Below, piece by piece: positions 46,734 through 55,342 of a stretch of DNA of 64,000 nt. This stretch comes from Brumimicrobium sp964585545 (lineage in GTDB: Bacteria > Bacteroidota > Bacteroidia > Flavobacteriales_D > Crocinitomicaceae), in NCBI GenBank assembly GCA_964585545.1, contig CAZPDT010000016.1, forward strand, positions 18,632 to 82,631, given 5' to 3'. Below the pieces are notes generated by a model that was given only the letters and a program-made list of their open reading frames with translations, was not told the origin of the DNA and searched no databases. The position numbers and the translations under genes were made by a program. Position 1 is the first letter of the stretch. Each line of letters starts with the position of its first letter.

Positions 46734-47896
46734 TTAAACGCTCAAAACATGAAATAGCAAAGATACTTCATCTTTACGAAACAGATTTTCTAAAACAGTA
46801 CAAAACAAGCTCTCAAGTACTGCGAACATTTAATGCAATTAAAGCTTGCAGAACGAGTAAACTTGGCGGACACAAGAGGAAATGTGGCGATTGTGGTCAT
46901 CAAGAAATCAGTTATAATAGTTGTAGAAATAGACATTGCCCAAAGTGTCAAACGGTAGCAAAAGAAAGATGGATTAAGGAACGAGAAGCTGAGCTTTTAT
47001 GCGTTCCCTACTATCATATTGTCTTTACTTTACCTCATGAATTGAATGATTTAGCGCTAAAATTTCCTAAAGAAGTTTACAATGCCTTATTCAAAGCTTC
47101 CTGGCAAACCCTTCAAGCTTTTTCAGCTGATGAGAAGTATTTGAATGCAAAAACAGGCATGATTTCAATTTTGCATACATGGGGGCAAACACTCAGTCTA
47201 CATCCTCATTTACATTGCATTGTCCCGAATGGTGGACTGAGTAAAGATGGAAAATGGGTGTTTCCTAAAAAGCAAACCAAAACTTCAGATAGAAAAAAGA
47301 AATATCTATTTCCAAAGCGAGCGTTGAGCATAACTTTTAGGGCAAAATTCATGGCTTGTCTACGTAAAGAAGTTTCGGTTCCACAAAGTACGGCCAAAAT
47401 ATTATTCAAAAAGGATTGGGTCGTTTATGCCAAGCAACCGTTTTTCGGTCCAAAGCAAGTCATCGAGTATTTGGGCAGATATACCCACAAAATTGCTATC
47501 TCAAATTATCGTTTAAAAGATATTTCTAACAACGAAGTTTCTTTTCGTTACAAAGATTACAGAGCTGGTGCAAGTACCAAAATAATGAATCTTCAAGCAA
47601 CAGAGTTTATTCGGAGGTTTTCATTACATGTTCTACCTTCTGGATTTACAAGAATAAGACATTACGGAATTTTTGCAAGTAAAAACAAGTCTACCCTGCT
47701 CAACTTAGCCAAAGCGTATTTTGGTCTTAAGTCATGGAAAAAAGAGAAAATCAATTGGAGTGTAATAGCCGAACAAAAATGGAAAATCATTCCCAATCAA
47801 TGTCCTAAATGTAAAGGGACGGCCTTTGAAATAAAGGAGTTAATTCTAGGTTTAAGAGGTCCACCATTAAAATTGAAAGCTAATAATGAATTCTAA
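46715..47896 (+). CDS. IS91-family HUH transposase without a canonical start codon
   Basis: The frame opens after TGA at 46712-46714 and encodes 393 residues. It has the N-terminal zinc-binding domain (CRTSKLGGHKRKCGDCGHQE, then SYNSCRNRHCPKCQT), the HUH motif in HPHLHCIVPNGG, and the tyrosine-bearing YLGRYTHKIAISNYRL. These make it a rolling-circle-type IS91/IS801 transposase. No ATG, GTG or TTG exists before TTG at 47042, which would remove the zinc domain. An ATT at 46733, overlapping the recombinase stop, or a -1 frameshift from the recombinase are candidates. The second element copy has lost this gene. Confidence 0.85.
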   Translation, partial: FTLQEVIKRSKHEIAKILHLYETDFLKQYKTSSQVLRTFNAIKACRTSKLGGHKRKCGDCGHQEISYNSCRNRHCPKCQTVAKERWIKEREAELLCVPYYHIVFTLPHELNDLALKFPKEVYNALFKASWQTLQAFSADEKYLNAKTGMISILHTWGQTLSLHPHLHCIVPNGGLSKDGKWVFPKKQTKTSDRKKKYLFPKRALSITFRAKFMACLRKEVSVPQSTAKILFKKDWVVYAKQPFFGPKQVIEYLGRYTHKIAISNYRLKDISNNEVSFRYKDYRAGASTKIMNLQATEFIRRFSLHVLPSGFTRIRHYGIFASKNKSTLLNLAKAYFGLKSWKKEKINWSVIAEQKWKIIPNQCPKCKGTAFEIKELILGLRGPPLKLKANNEF

Positions 47897-48216
47897 ACAA
47901 CTAATAGTCTGCACTTTAAAATCTGTAACTCACACGGACAGGAATTTCTATGTTTTAAATGAAAGCTTTTGTCAAAATCAATACTTAAAACCGCATTATC
48001 TCATCAAATTAGAAACTCAAAAGTGTCCCAATTTGATAAAACAACATATTTCTATAAATAGAAAGTCTAGTTTTTAGAAATACAATCACAAGTTTTCTTA
48101 TTGAATCCCCATAGTTTTTTTAGGCTTCGAACCCGCCACCAAAGGCAGAGTTCAACACCAAGCACAATGAACTCAAGCCTTACTTGACCTCATTGATGCT
48201 TAATTGTTACCCACAG

Positions 48217-49332
48217 TTATTTTTCCATTTTCTGTATTTCAGGGACAATATATTCGTTCATTAGTTTTGTCGTTTGATTATGTGATTCCATTCCTCCGTT
48301 GTAATAAGTACTTGTTAGAACAACTACCAATTCGAGTTCAGGAATAACTACAATTTTATTTCCACCTGTTCCCGACATAAAATAAGCCTTTTCTTTTTGT
48401 TCTTGCCCAAATTTGGATAACCACCATAAATAACCATATTCATAATCAAACATTCCAACTTCTGCGTGAGGTTCAGTGGATTTTTGTACAAATTCTTCTG
48501 AAATGATTTGATTGTCATTCCATTTTCCACCGTTTAGATATAATTGTCCGATTTTTAAAAGGTCACGACTTTTTAATCCTAAACCACCTCCTGTCATTGG
48601 TAATCCTGTCGGTGTCATCTGCCAATGATAGTCAGTAATTCCTAATTTTGAAAATAATGCTCTGTCAGCGTAATTTTCTAATGAGCCTGTTACACTGTTT
48701 ATTATGTCTCCTAAAACAACAACTCCTGCGGTACAATAACTAAAACTCCGTCCATATTTTGAATCTTTCGGTTTTGTTTTCCATTCAGGAAAACCTTTGA
48801 TTGGTAAATCCCAATAGAATTTAACCCAATCCTCAATTATGTACATCTTCTCTTCTTGACCACGCGAATTTTGGTCCCAATCATCACATTCTAAAATAGA
48901 TGACATTGTAAGTAAATCTTCAATGGTAATTTCATCTTTTCGTTTGTCAGGATACTGCAAGTCTTTAACTTTTGAATATTGAGATGCTTTTTCATCAACT
49001 GATTTTAGTGAACCGTCTTGAATTAAACTTCCGATTAATGTTCCTGTAATTGTTTTTGTCGCAGAACGAGTATTGTGTTTTGTGTCTGAACTATTGTCAT
49101 TGTAGTAATTTTCAAAGACAATTTTCCCTTTATGAGCAACAACCACACTTGAGATGTTTTTAAACTCATTGTTTGAAATAAGACTATCCATTTTTTCAAT
49201 AGTCGGGTTGTCCTTTAATATGCTTTCAGTTTTCCAACCGTCATTAGTTGTTTTAGGGTTGAATGGATTGCTTTGTGCATTTGTAACAAGGTTTATAGAT
49301 AAGAAGAGAATTAGAAATATTGATTGTTTCAT
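48217..49332 (-). CDS. Secreted serine hydrolase (beta-lactamase/class C-like family)
   Basis: A 371-aa protein with signal peptide (MKQSIFLILFLSINLVTNAQ). SxxK is in TRSATKTITG, and the second motif appears as FSYCTAGVVVLG. GGGLGLKSRDLLKIGQLYLNGG is typical of the beta-lactamase-related family, and SGTGGNK replaces the KTG box. Family members are peptidases, esterases or D-Ala hydrolases; resistance to beta-lactams should not be assumed. The gene stands alone. Short inverted copies of TTGTTACCCACA flank it (48203-48214 and 49406-49417), which suggests a mobile gene cassette. Confidence 0.85.
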   Translation of the reverse strand: MKQSIFLILFLSINLVTNAQSNPFNPKTTNDGWKTESILKDNPTIEKMDSLISNNEFKNISSVVVAHKGKIVFENYYNDNSSDTKHNTRSATKTITGTLIGSLIQDGSLKSVDEKASQYSKVKDLQYPDKRKDEITIEDLLTMSSILECDDWDQNSRGQEEKMYIIEDWVKFYWDLPIKGFPEWKTKPKDSKYGRSFSYCTAGVVVLGDIINSVTGSLENYADRALFSKLGITDYHWQMTPTGLPMTGGGLGLKSRDLLKIGQLYLNGGKWNDNQIISEEFVQKSTEPHAEVGMFDYEYGYLWWLSKFGQEQKEKAYFMSGTGGNKIVVIPELELVVVLTSTYYNGGMESHNQTTKLMNEYIVPEIQKMEK

Positions 49333-49405
49333 TTAGATTTTTTGATTGATGATTACTTTGATAAGTTGTTAGTTTTTATTTTTAGTTACAATTTTCGTTT
49401 CTAAT

Positions 49406-49435
49406 TGTGGGTAACAATTGGCTATACGCAATTGC
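49406..49435 (-). repeat. Inverted half of the attC-like palindrome
   Basis: On the minus strand it reads GCAATTGCGTATAGCCAATT then GTTACCCACA. The same text, with two or three changes, stands on the plus strand at 45721-45740, continued past the IS91-like element at 48205-48215. Confidence 0.7.
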
Positions 49436-50238
49436 GCATATTCCACTTTTATCATTTCCACCAAATATAACATTAATTTCAATACTCAACCTCAACTACA
49501 ACAGGTCTTTTAAATTGATTGTAAAAAAAGTAAAATATTTAAATCAATTCCTACCCGAATAATTATACGTATAATAAACGTTTAATTCTACGCTTATTAC
49601 TCCAACACGAAGCTTCGATTCCCACCCCGACGAAAACCGGTGGCTTTGTGAAGTTGTTTTTGTTGTAAACAAGCTAATTTGTGGAGCGACCTTGTGAAGC
49701 TCCCGCAAAAAGCATTGTTTGCCAAAAAGAACGAGCAGACTTAAGGTAGTAGGCGGAAAAGGTGGCCAAATAATAATCATTTGAGTTTAAATCAATCACA
49801 TTTTTAAACTCTACCTCGATTGGTCAACAATCTGTTGACTTATTTTAGAGTCACAAGGTTTTTATATTTGAGTAACAAGTTGTTGTCTAATTTTTATGAG
49901 AGAGCAATATTCAAATTTATAACAGTGCATCTATAATCAACATTACACTAAAAAAAGTAAAAATCTTTTTGCCTGAAAGTATGTTCTTGCAGATCAATCG
50001 TTCATAAATCATCAACCTTCAAAAAGTTGATTCTTACGGAAAAAGCAATCTTTCTATTGGTAAAAATAAATTTACTGTGAGTGATACTTTTAGAGAAGGC
50101 TACGGTAAGTCAAAGGTGAGGATGGTGTAAACATCGGATTTTAAGGGAGGAGTAACACCTTATTATATTGAAAAAACAATAGTTTCTAACTGAATAAGGT
50201 GTTTTGCTAATCAGGTAGCACCTTACTCCACAAGCTAC
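49436..50238. other. Non-coding stretch between island and copper genes
   Basis: About 800 bases. Short frames here lack support. A GC-richer part (49600-49760) contains local inverted sequence (GGAGCGACCTTGTGAAGCTCC). GTCAACA-ATC-TGTTGAC at 49823-49839 is a perfect small palindrome. A terminator-like stem is at 50154-50205. Confidence 0.45.
50154..50205 (+). terminator. Hairpin with T-run
   Basis: AACACCTTATT pairs perfectly with AATAAGGTGTT over a 28-base loop, followed by TT. The orientation of use is unclear: no rightward gene ends here, and it may end the leftward copper operon. Confidence 0.4.
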
Positions 50239-50287
50239 AACACCTCCCCACATTTCAACATCGCTGCTCTGCAATATGGGATTCTAA
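50239..50287 (-). pseudogene. C-terminal remnant of a second CusB-type protein
   Basis: On the minus strand the frame reads IPYCRAAMLKCGEVL then stop. It is clearly related to the C-terminus of the CusB protein here (NPYFGEAMLKCGEVKQVIK). The DNA also matches (CACCTCCCCACATTTCAACA shared with 52394 on). No upstream part is recognisable between this remnant and copB. Confidence 0.6.
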
Positions 50288-50316
50288 TTTCTCTCGATTT
50301 AATGGAATTATTCCTC

Positions 50317-52317
50317 TTATCTCCTCCCAATTTTACGTCTCAACAATTGCGCATTCAAGGCACAAACTATTGTACTCACACTCATCAATGCCGCTCCAAA
50401 AGCAGGGCTAATCATTAGACCTGGAATAAAGCCAGTTGCTAAAGGCAAAGCGATAACGTTATAACCTGTAGCCCAAACTAAGTTTTGAACCATTTTTTGA
50501 TAAGTCGCTTTTCCAAATAGAATTAAGTTTACAATGTCTTTTGGGTCACTGTCCATTAATATAATATCTGCAGTTTCGGCAGCAACATCAGTTCCAGAAC
50601 CAATTGCAATTCCAACATTTGCTTGAGCTAAAGCAGGCGCGTCATTTACACCATCACCAACCATGGCAACAAATTCATTTCTCGCTTGAAGTTCTTTGAT
50701 TTTCTCCAATTTTTGATCGGGGAGGACTTCTGACATATAATCGTCAAGTCCCAATTTATCGGCTACATATTTGGCTACGATCTCGTTATCTCCCGTGAGT
50801 AAAGAAGTTTTTATGTTGTGTGCATGAAGGGTTTTAATAGCATCATAAGAGCTCTCTCTAATTTCATCTGCAAAGGTTATAAAGCCAATTAATTCTCCAT
50901 CCACAAAAGTGAAGATTTTGGTTTCAATTCCTTCGTTTTCATCTTTATCTACCTTTTTATCCATTTGCTCTAACAACAAATATCCTCCTGCTTGCACTTC
51001 CTTTCCATTTACGATTCCACGAACACCAATTCCAGCATTATACTTGAAATCAGTAACAGAAGGAATTTCTAATTTATCTTCCTTTGCTTTTCGTGTTAAA
51101 CCTTTAGAAATATGATGTTCAGAAGGACTTTCTACTGCCGCTGCATAAGTTAAAAGTTCCGTTTCCGTATAGTCAGAATGAAGCGAAACTATACGTGTGA
51201 TTTCATGTGAACCTTTGGTTAAAGTTCCTGTTTTATCAAACACTATAGTTGAAATTTTACGCGATGATTCAAAAGCAGTTCTATTGCGTATTAATAAACC
51301 ATTTTGAGCAGAAATACTTGTAGAAATTGAAGCCACAAGTGGAATGGCTAATCCCAATGCATGTGGACAACAAATCACCATCACTGTTACCATGCGCTCC
51401 ATTGAAAACGCAAGGTTTTCACCCAATGCCAACCATGTAAAGAAAGTTCCAAAACCTAAAACTAGCGCTACAATTGTCAACCATTTAGCTGCGGTGTCAG
51501 CGAGGCGTTGCGTTTTTGACTTTTGCTTTTGAGCAGTTTGTACCATATTGATCACCTTGGAGAGATAAGCCTCTTCTCCAATTCCTTTAACACGAACCTT
51601 TACAACCCCGTTTCCATTGATGGCACCACCAATTACTTCATCATTGACCGTTTTAGTAACAGGTTTACTTTCCCCTGTTAACATACTTTCATTGAGGTCA
51701 CTTTCTCCTTCAACAATTACTCCATCGGCAGGTACTTTCTCACCCGGTCGAATTAAAATTATATCGTCTTCTTTTAAATCACCAATACTTACTTTACGTG
51801 TTTGATCATCTTCTACTAGATTAGCTTCGTTGGGCATCAAATCTGCTAAGGCTTCCAAGGCTTTACTTGCCCCTAATACAGAACGCATTTCAAGCCAATG
51901 TCCGAGCAACATTACATCTATAAGTGTAGCTAATTCCCAAAAGAAAGTTTGACCTTCAAATCCAAAAACAACCGCAACACTGTAAAAGTAAGCAGCAGAA
52001 ATAGCGACCGCAATAAGGGTCATCATTCCAATGGCTTTGTCTTTTAATTCACTGACTAGGCCTGTCAAGAAAGGCCATCCTCCATAAAAATAGACAATAC
52101 TCGATAAACCGAAAAGGACATAATTACTTCCAGGAAATCTCCATTCTACGCCTAGTACTCCTTGAATCATTGGAGCTAAAGCCAAAATGGGGAGCGTTAA
52201 AATCAAGGAAATCCAAAATTTACGTTTATAATCCTTAATCATCATTTCGTGATGTTCATTTCCCATGTCATCGTGGTTAGAATGGTCCATTTCGTTGTGG
52301 TTTTCATGTTGTTTCAT
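50317..52317 (-). CDS. copB: Copper/silver-exporting P1B-type ATPase with CPH motif
   Basis: A 666-aa protein. The His/Met-rich N-terminus (HENHNEMDHSNHDDMGNEHH) replaces the usual HMA domain. The transmembrane metal-site motif is CPHALGLAIPLV (CPH class, P1B-3, typical of CopB). Also visible are the actuator TGES (ESMLTGESKPVT), phosphorylation site DKTGTLTKG and hinge GDGVNDAPALAQANVGIAIG. It exports Cu+/Cu2+ or Ag+ from the cytoplasm. It lies 60 bases after cusB and is probably the last gene of the copper operon. Confidence 0.9.
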   Translation of the reverse strand: MKQHENHNEMDHSNHDDMGNEHHEMMIKDYKRKFWISLILTLPILALAPMIQGVLGVEWRFPGSNYVLFGLSSIVYFYGGWPFLTGLVSELKDKAIGMMTLIAVAISAAYFYSVAVVFGFEGQTFFWELATLIDVMLLGHWLEMRSVLGASKALEALADLMPNEANLVEDDQTRKVSIGDLKEDDIILIRPGEKVPADGVIVEGESDLNESMLTGESKPVTKTVNDEVIGGAINGNGVVKVRVKGIGEEAYLSKVINMVQTAQKQKSKTQRLADTAAKWLTIVALVLGFGTFFTWLALGENLAFSMERMVTVMVICCPHALGLAIPLVASISTSISAQNGLLIRNRTAFESSRKISTIVFDKTGTLTKGSHEITRIVSLHSDYTETELLTYAAAVESPSEHHISKGLTRKAKEDKLEIPSVTDFKYNAGIGVRGIVNGKEVQAGGYLLLEQMDKKVDKDENEGIETKIFTFVDGELIGFITFADEIRESSYDAIKTLHAHNIKTSLLTGDNEIVAKYVADKLGLDDYMSEVLPDQKLEKIKELQARNEFVAMVGDGVNDAPALAQANVGIAIGSGTDVAAETADIILMDSDPKDIVNLILFGKATYQKMVQNLVWATGYNVIALPLATGFIPGLMISPAFGAALMSVSTIVCALNAQLLRRKIGRR

Positions 52318-52377
52318 AATATCTATTTTTATAAAAAAAGTCTTTAGGGTGAGGTTAAGAATATATTTAAATTTTTT

Positions 52378-54135
52378 CTATTTAATAACTTGTTTCACCT
52401 CCCCACATTTCAACATTGCTTCTCCAAAATAGGGGTTCTCGATTTCCTCCTCACTACTGATCCAATCTGCTCCTTTGTTGTCATTCGCCATTGGGCAGTG
52501 TTCTATATAGAGTGGTTTTTCCAATGGTTCAAATGTGATTAACAACATGATCATTGGGTCGGAAACGTTCTTAAAAATTATTCTTAATTCTCCTATGTCT
52601 TTTGCTTCGTGGACGCGCATTAATGCTTCGTCTATAAGCTGACTATGTTTCATCCAAAAGTTATGGGCTTCCCCTTTAAAAATCTTCATATCTATATTGT
52701 TTAAAGCGGTTTCCATAGCTTTTGCACTCGAAATGCTTTGTTCAAAATTATCGGCGACTAACTGATTTTTATATTCCAAGTAAGCTTCAAAAACAGGTTT
52801 TAATGCAGTTTTTGCTTTGTCGCTAATTTCGATTTTTTCTGTATTTGAAGTTTTAGCAGAGGACGTTTCTCCGTGATTATGTCCCGTAACTGGCTTGCCA
52901 CCTTCAGGACTCATCATGCTGGGTTTTCCTGCCAACTGTGCTGCGGCATCAATGCTGAAGGTTCCGTTGGTAGCAATTTCTTCGCCTACTTCCAATCCTT
53001 CTTTTATGATGTAGCTATCTCCCAAGGAAGATCCTAAAGTCACTTTGCGCATGAGAAAACTCACTTGTTCTGAACTACTGGTTTTTACATACACCAATGA
53101 TCTTTCTCCCGTCCACATTACCGCAGATTTGGGCACAATAATCACTTTTTCTTGTTGCTCCAATTCGCTTTTTACAATTCCTCGAACAAACATATCGGGT
53201 TTTAATCTTTTCCCTGGGTTCTTGATAATGACCCTAGCCGATGCAACTCTTGTTTTGGAATTGATAACAGGATCGATAAAAGAGACTTCGCCGTTAAAAG
53301 TTTCGTTAGGCAAGGAGCGAACAGTAAACTCCACTTTGTCGCCTTTTTTTACCCACGGAATATCACTTTCGTAAACATCAAAAAGCACCCAAACGGTACT
53401 GATATCTGCAATTTCATAGAGCGATTCTCCTTTTTTAATGTAATCGCCGAGATTGATGTTTTTCTTTGTTACGATTCCTGAAACATCAGCCAAAATTGGA
53501 AATTGTTCTTGAATCTCTCCAATCTTTATGATCTGATCAATTTGCTTTTGCGTCAGTTTCCAATTTTGCAGTTTTTCTTTGGCGGCTTTATATAAAGAAG
53601 GTTGTTCTTCTTTTATTTTTTTCGCCTCAAATAATTCCTCTTGGGCAGCCACCAATTCTGGAGAATAGATGTACGCCAAAATTTGTCCCTTTTGAATGGA
53701 TTCTCCTGTAAAGTTTACCGTGAGTCTTTCAATTCTTCCCGGAATATGAGAAGATTGAGAATACACTTTTCTTTCATCGGTTTTTACCTTTCCATTCATT
53801 CTTACTTCCTTGATAGGCTTTTGTTTAGAAACAATGGAAGTTTGTACAGAAGCCAATTGCTTAGCAGTAGGCGACATCTTGATTTCCATTGGGTCTCCGC
53901 CCTCATTTTTGTCATCGCTTAAAGGAATTAATTCCATTCCACATATCGGGCAGTCGCCAGGTTCTTGACTTCTAATTTGTGGATGCATGGAACACGTCCA
54001 AATGGTTTCTTCGTTGTGGTCGTGTTGTTCTGCTTGTGAAGTACTCTCTTCGGAAGAGCCAAAAATTAGCCAACCAAAAAATAATCCTATAATTAAAGTG
54101 GATAAAGCGATATATGTTGTCTTTCTATTTTTCAT
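52378..54135 (-). CDS. cusB: Heavy-metal efflux periplasmic adaptor (CusB-like) with metal-binding domain
   Basis: A 585-aa membrane-anchored protein. The heavy-metal-binding domain (TCSMHPQIRSQEPGDCPICG, then MELIPL; ~residues 47-72) has a Cys-Met-His and CPICGM signature. The adaptor core follows (GRIERLTVNFTGESIQKGQI, then DVSGIVTKKNINLGDYIKKG and VWVLFDVYESDIPWVKKGD). The C-terminal ~150 residues are a DUF3347-type domain with CPMAN..KGADWIS and MLKCGEV. It links CusA to CusC in the tripartite pump and may sense or hand over copper. It lies 1 base after the TolC-like gene. Confidence 0.9.
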   Translation of the reverse strand: MKNRKTTYIALSTLIIGLFFGWLIFGSSEESTSQAEQHDHNEETIWTCSMHPQIRSQEPGDCPICGMELIPLSDDKNEGGDPMEIKMSPTAKQLASVQTSIVSKQKPIKEVRMNGKVKTDERKVYSQSSHIPGRIERLTVNFTGESIQKGQILAYIYSPELVAAQEELFEAKKIKEEQPSLYKAAKEKLQNWKLTQKQIDQIIKIGEIQEQFPILADVSGIVTKKNINLGDYIKKGESLYEIADISTVWVLFDVYESDIPWVKKGDKVEFTVRSLPNETFNGEVSFIDPVINSKTRVASARVIIKNPGKRLKPDMFVRGIVKSELEQQEKVIIVPKSAVMWTGERSLVYVKTSSSEQVSFLMRKVTLGSSLGDSYIIKEGLEVGEEIATNGTFSIDAAAQLAGKPSMMSPEGGKPVTGHNHGETSSAKTSNTEKIEISDKAKTALKPVFEAYLEYKNQLVADNFEQSISSAKAMETALNNIDMKIFKGEAHNFWMKHSQLIDEALMRVHEAKDIGELRIIFKNVSDPMIMLLITFEPLEKPLYIEHCPMANDNKGADWISSEEEIENPYFGEAMLKCGEVKQVIK

Positions 54136-54136
54136 T

Positions 54137-55342
54137 TTATTCTGATTTTGCTGTTAAATAATCGAGTCTTGCTAAAGCGGTATAAAAGTCTTTTACAGCC
54201 TTTGCTTTTCCTATTTGATAAGTAATTAAATCTTGTTGCATGCGCAGTATTTCTTCAAAATTTTCACCCGAATTACTGTATTCCACTTCGAGCAGATGAA
54301 TGACTTGTTTGGTTTTTTCGATTTGCTTTTGATAGAGTAAAAACTTTTCTTTAGCATGATCCAAATCGTACCTTGTCATTTCGTAATTGGAAATTAATTC
54401 ATTTTCAAAGTCTTGTTTATAAAATTCAATGGCGTCTTGTTTCAATTGCGCTTCTTTTTTCAAGGCTTTGTATCTATTTCTGTAAATAGGAAGAGAGATA
54501 CTCACCATAGGCATTACCATGTTTTGAGCATCGGGCATAAATCCATAATCCAAACCTACACCGAAACTAGGTGCTCCTTCTTTATTGGCTAAGGTTTCCG
54601 AAGCTTGAGCGGACTGATATTCTAAATCCAAAGCTTTTAAACTGGGATGATTTTCCAACAAGCTGTCTCTTCTATAATTTAAAGGAATATCCGCTATTTG
54701 GATTATTTCTTCAATTTCTATTGCGGCTGTATCTGATTTATTCAACAGCCTATTGAAACGCACCGTAAAAGGTTTGATCTTTTCTTCGAGCAACTTAATT
54801 TCTGTGGTGGTGCTTTCAATTTTGATATCCACCCGCAGCACATCGGCCATACTGTTTTTGCCAACTTTAAATCCCGTTGTGGCGAGTTGCTTATAACTTA
54901 ACAACACCTTTTTATTCTCCTTTTGCAATTTTATTTCCTGATGCAATTCGTAAAGCGGATACCAAGCCGACTTTACCTCCATAAACAGTTGATTGCGTTC
55001 ATTTATAAATTCCTGATAAAGTGCTTCGGATTGAAGTTCATATACACTGCCCGAGGTTTTTAACGTACCAAACCAAGGAATCGTTTGTTGAATGCCTAAG
55101 CCTGCTTTTTGATTTCCTGGATGAGGTGTACTTGGACTAACCAGATAGCTAAATGAAATACTTGGATTGGGCAAAGAATTGACTTGCGCAACTTTTTCCA
55201 CACTCGCTTCAAAATCGGCATACTTCGCTTTAAGTAATGGATTGTTTTCTGCAGCTTCCTCTAAATATTTATCCAGAGATTGCGAAAATCCATTCCCAAT
55301 TATTCCTATGAAAATCAATAAGATTTTTAAATATCGTTTCAT
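54137..55342 (-). CDS. cusC: TolC-family outer-membrane efflux protein (CusC-like)
   Basis: A 401-aa protein with a signal peptide (MKRYLKILLIFIGIIGNGFS). The typical TolC repeat helices are seen (LEEAAENNPLLKAKYADFEA, LLSYKQLATTGFKVGKNSMADVLRVDI). The second repeat is marked by LENHPSLKALDLEYQSAQ and LISNYEMTRYDLDHAKEKFL. It forms the outer-membrane channel of the Cus pump. Its start overlaps the CusA stop by 4 bases. It is shorter than E. coli TolC but normal for this Bacteroidota metal-efflux type. Confidence 0.88.
   Translation of the reverse strand: MKRYLKILLIFIGIIGNGFSQSLDKYLEEAAENNPLLKAKYADFEASVEKVAQVNSLPNPSISFSYLVSPSTPHPGNQKAGLGIQQTIPWFGTLKTSGSVYELQSEALYQEFINERNQLFMEVKSAWYPLYELHQEIKLQKENKKVLLSYKQLATTGFKVGKNSMADVLRVDIKIESTTTEIKLLEEKIKPFTVRFNRLLNKSDTAAIEIEEIIQIADIPLNYRRDSLLENHPSLKALDLEYQSAQASETLANKEGAPSFGVGLDYGFMPDAQNMVMPMVSISLPIYRNRYKALKKEAQLKQDAIEFYKQDFENELISNYEMTRYDLDHAKEKFLLYQKQIEKTKQVIHLLEVEYSNSGENFEEILRMQQDLITYQIGKAKAVKDFYTALARLDYLTAKSE

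Larger units (their letters stand above)
45739..48208 (+). mobile_element. IS91-like element with tyrosine recombinase and HUH transposase
   Basis: 2470 bp, from TGTTGAACTCAACC to GATGCTTAATTGTT. The boundaries are set by comparison with the second copy at 62612-63896, whose flanks differ. TGTT is present at both ends. The right end carries a nested hairpin (AGGCTT 48122-48127, GAGTTCA 48148-48154, TGAACTC 48168-48174, AAGCCT), like an oriIS. Confidence 0.85.

Noticed and set aside
47886..48077. Rightward 63-codon ORF at the IS91-like right end (also 63574-63765)
   Set aside because: It is identical in both element copies and lies in terminal sequence. It has no recognisable domain and is probably non-coding end sequence.
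49600..49640. tRNA-like TTCGATTCCCACCCCGAC segment
   Set aside because: No acceptor stem, D arm or anticodon arm can be formed around it.
49544..49780. Leftward 78-codon ORF
   Set aside because: Its composition is unlike a protein, it has no ribosome site or family resemblance, and it lies in GC-richer non-coding sequence.
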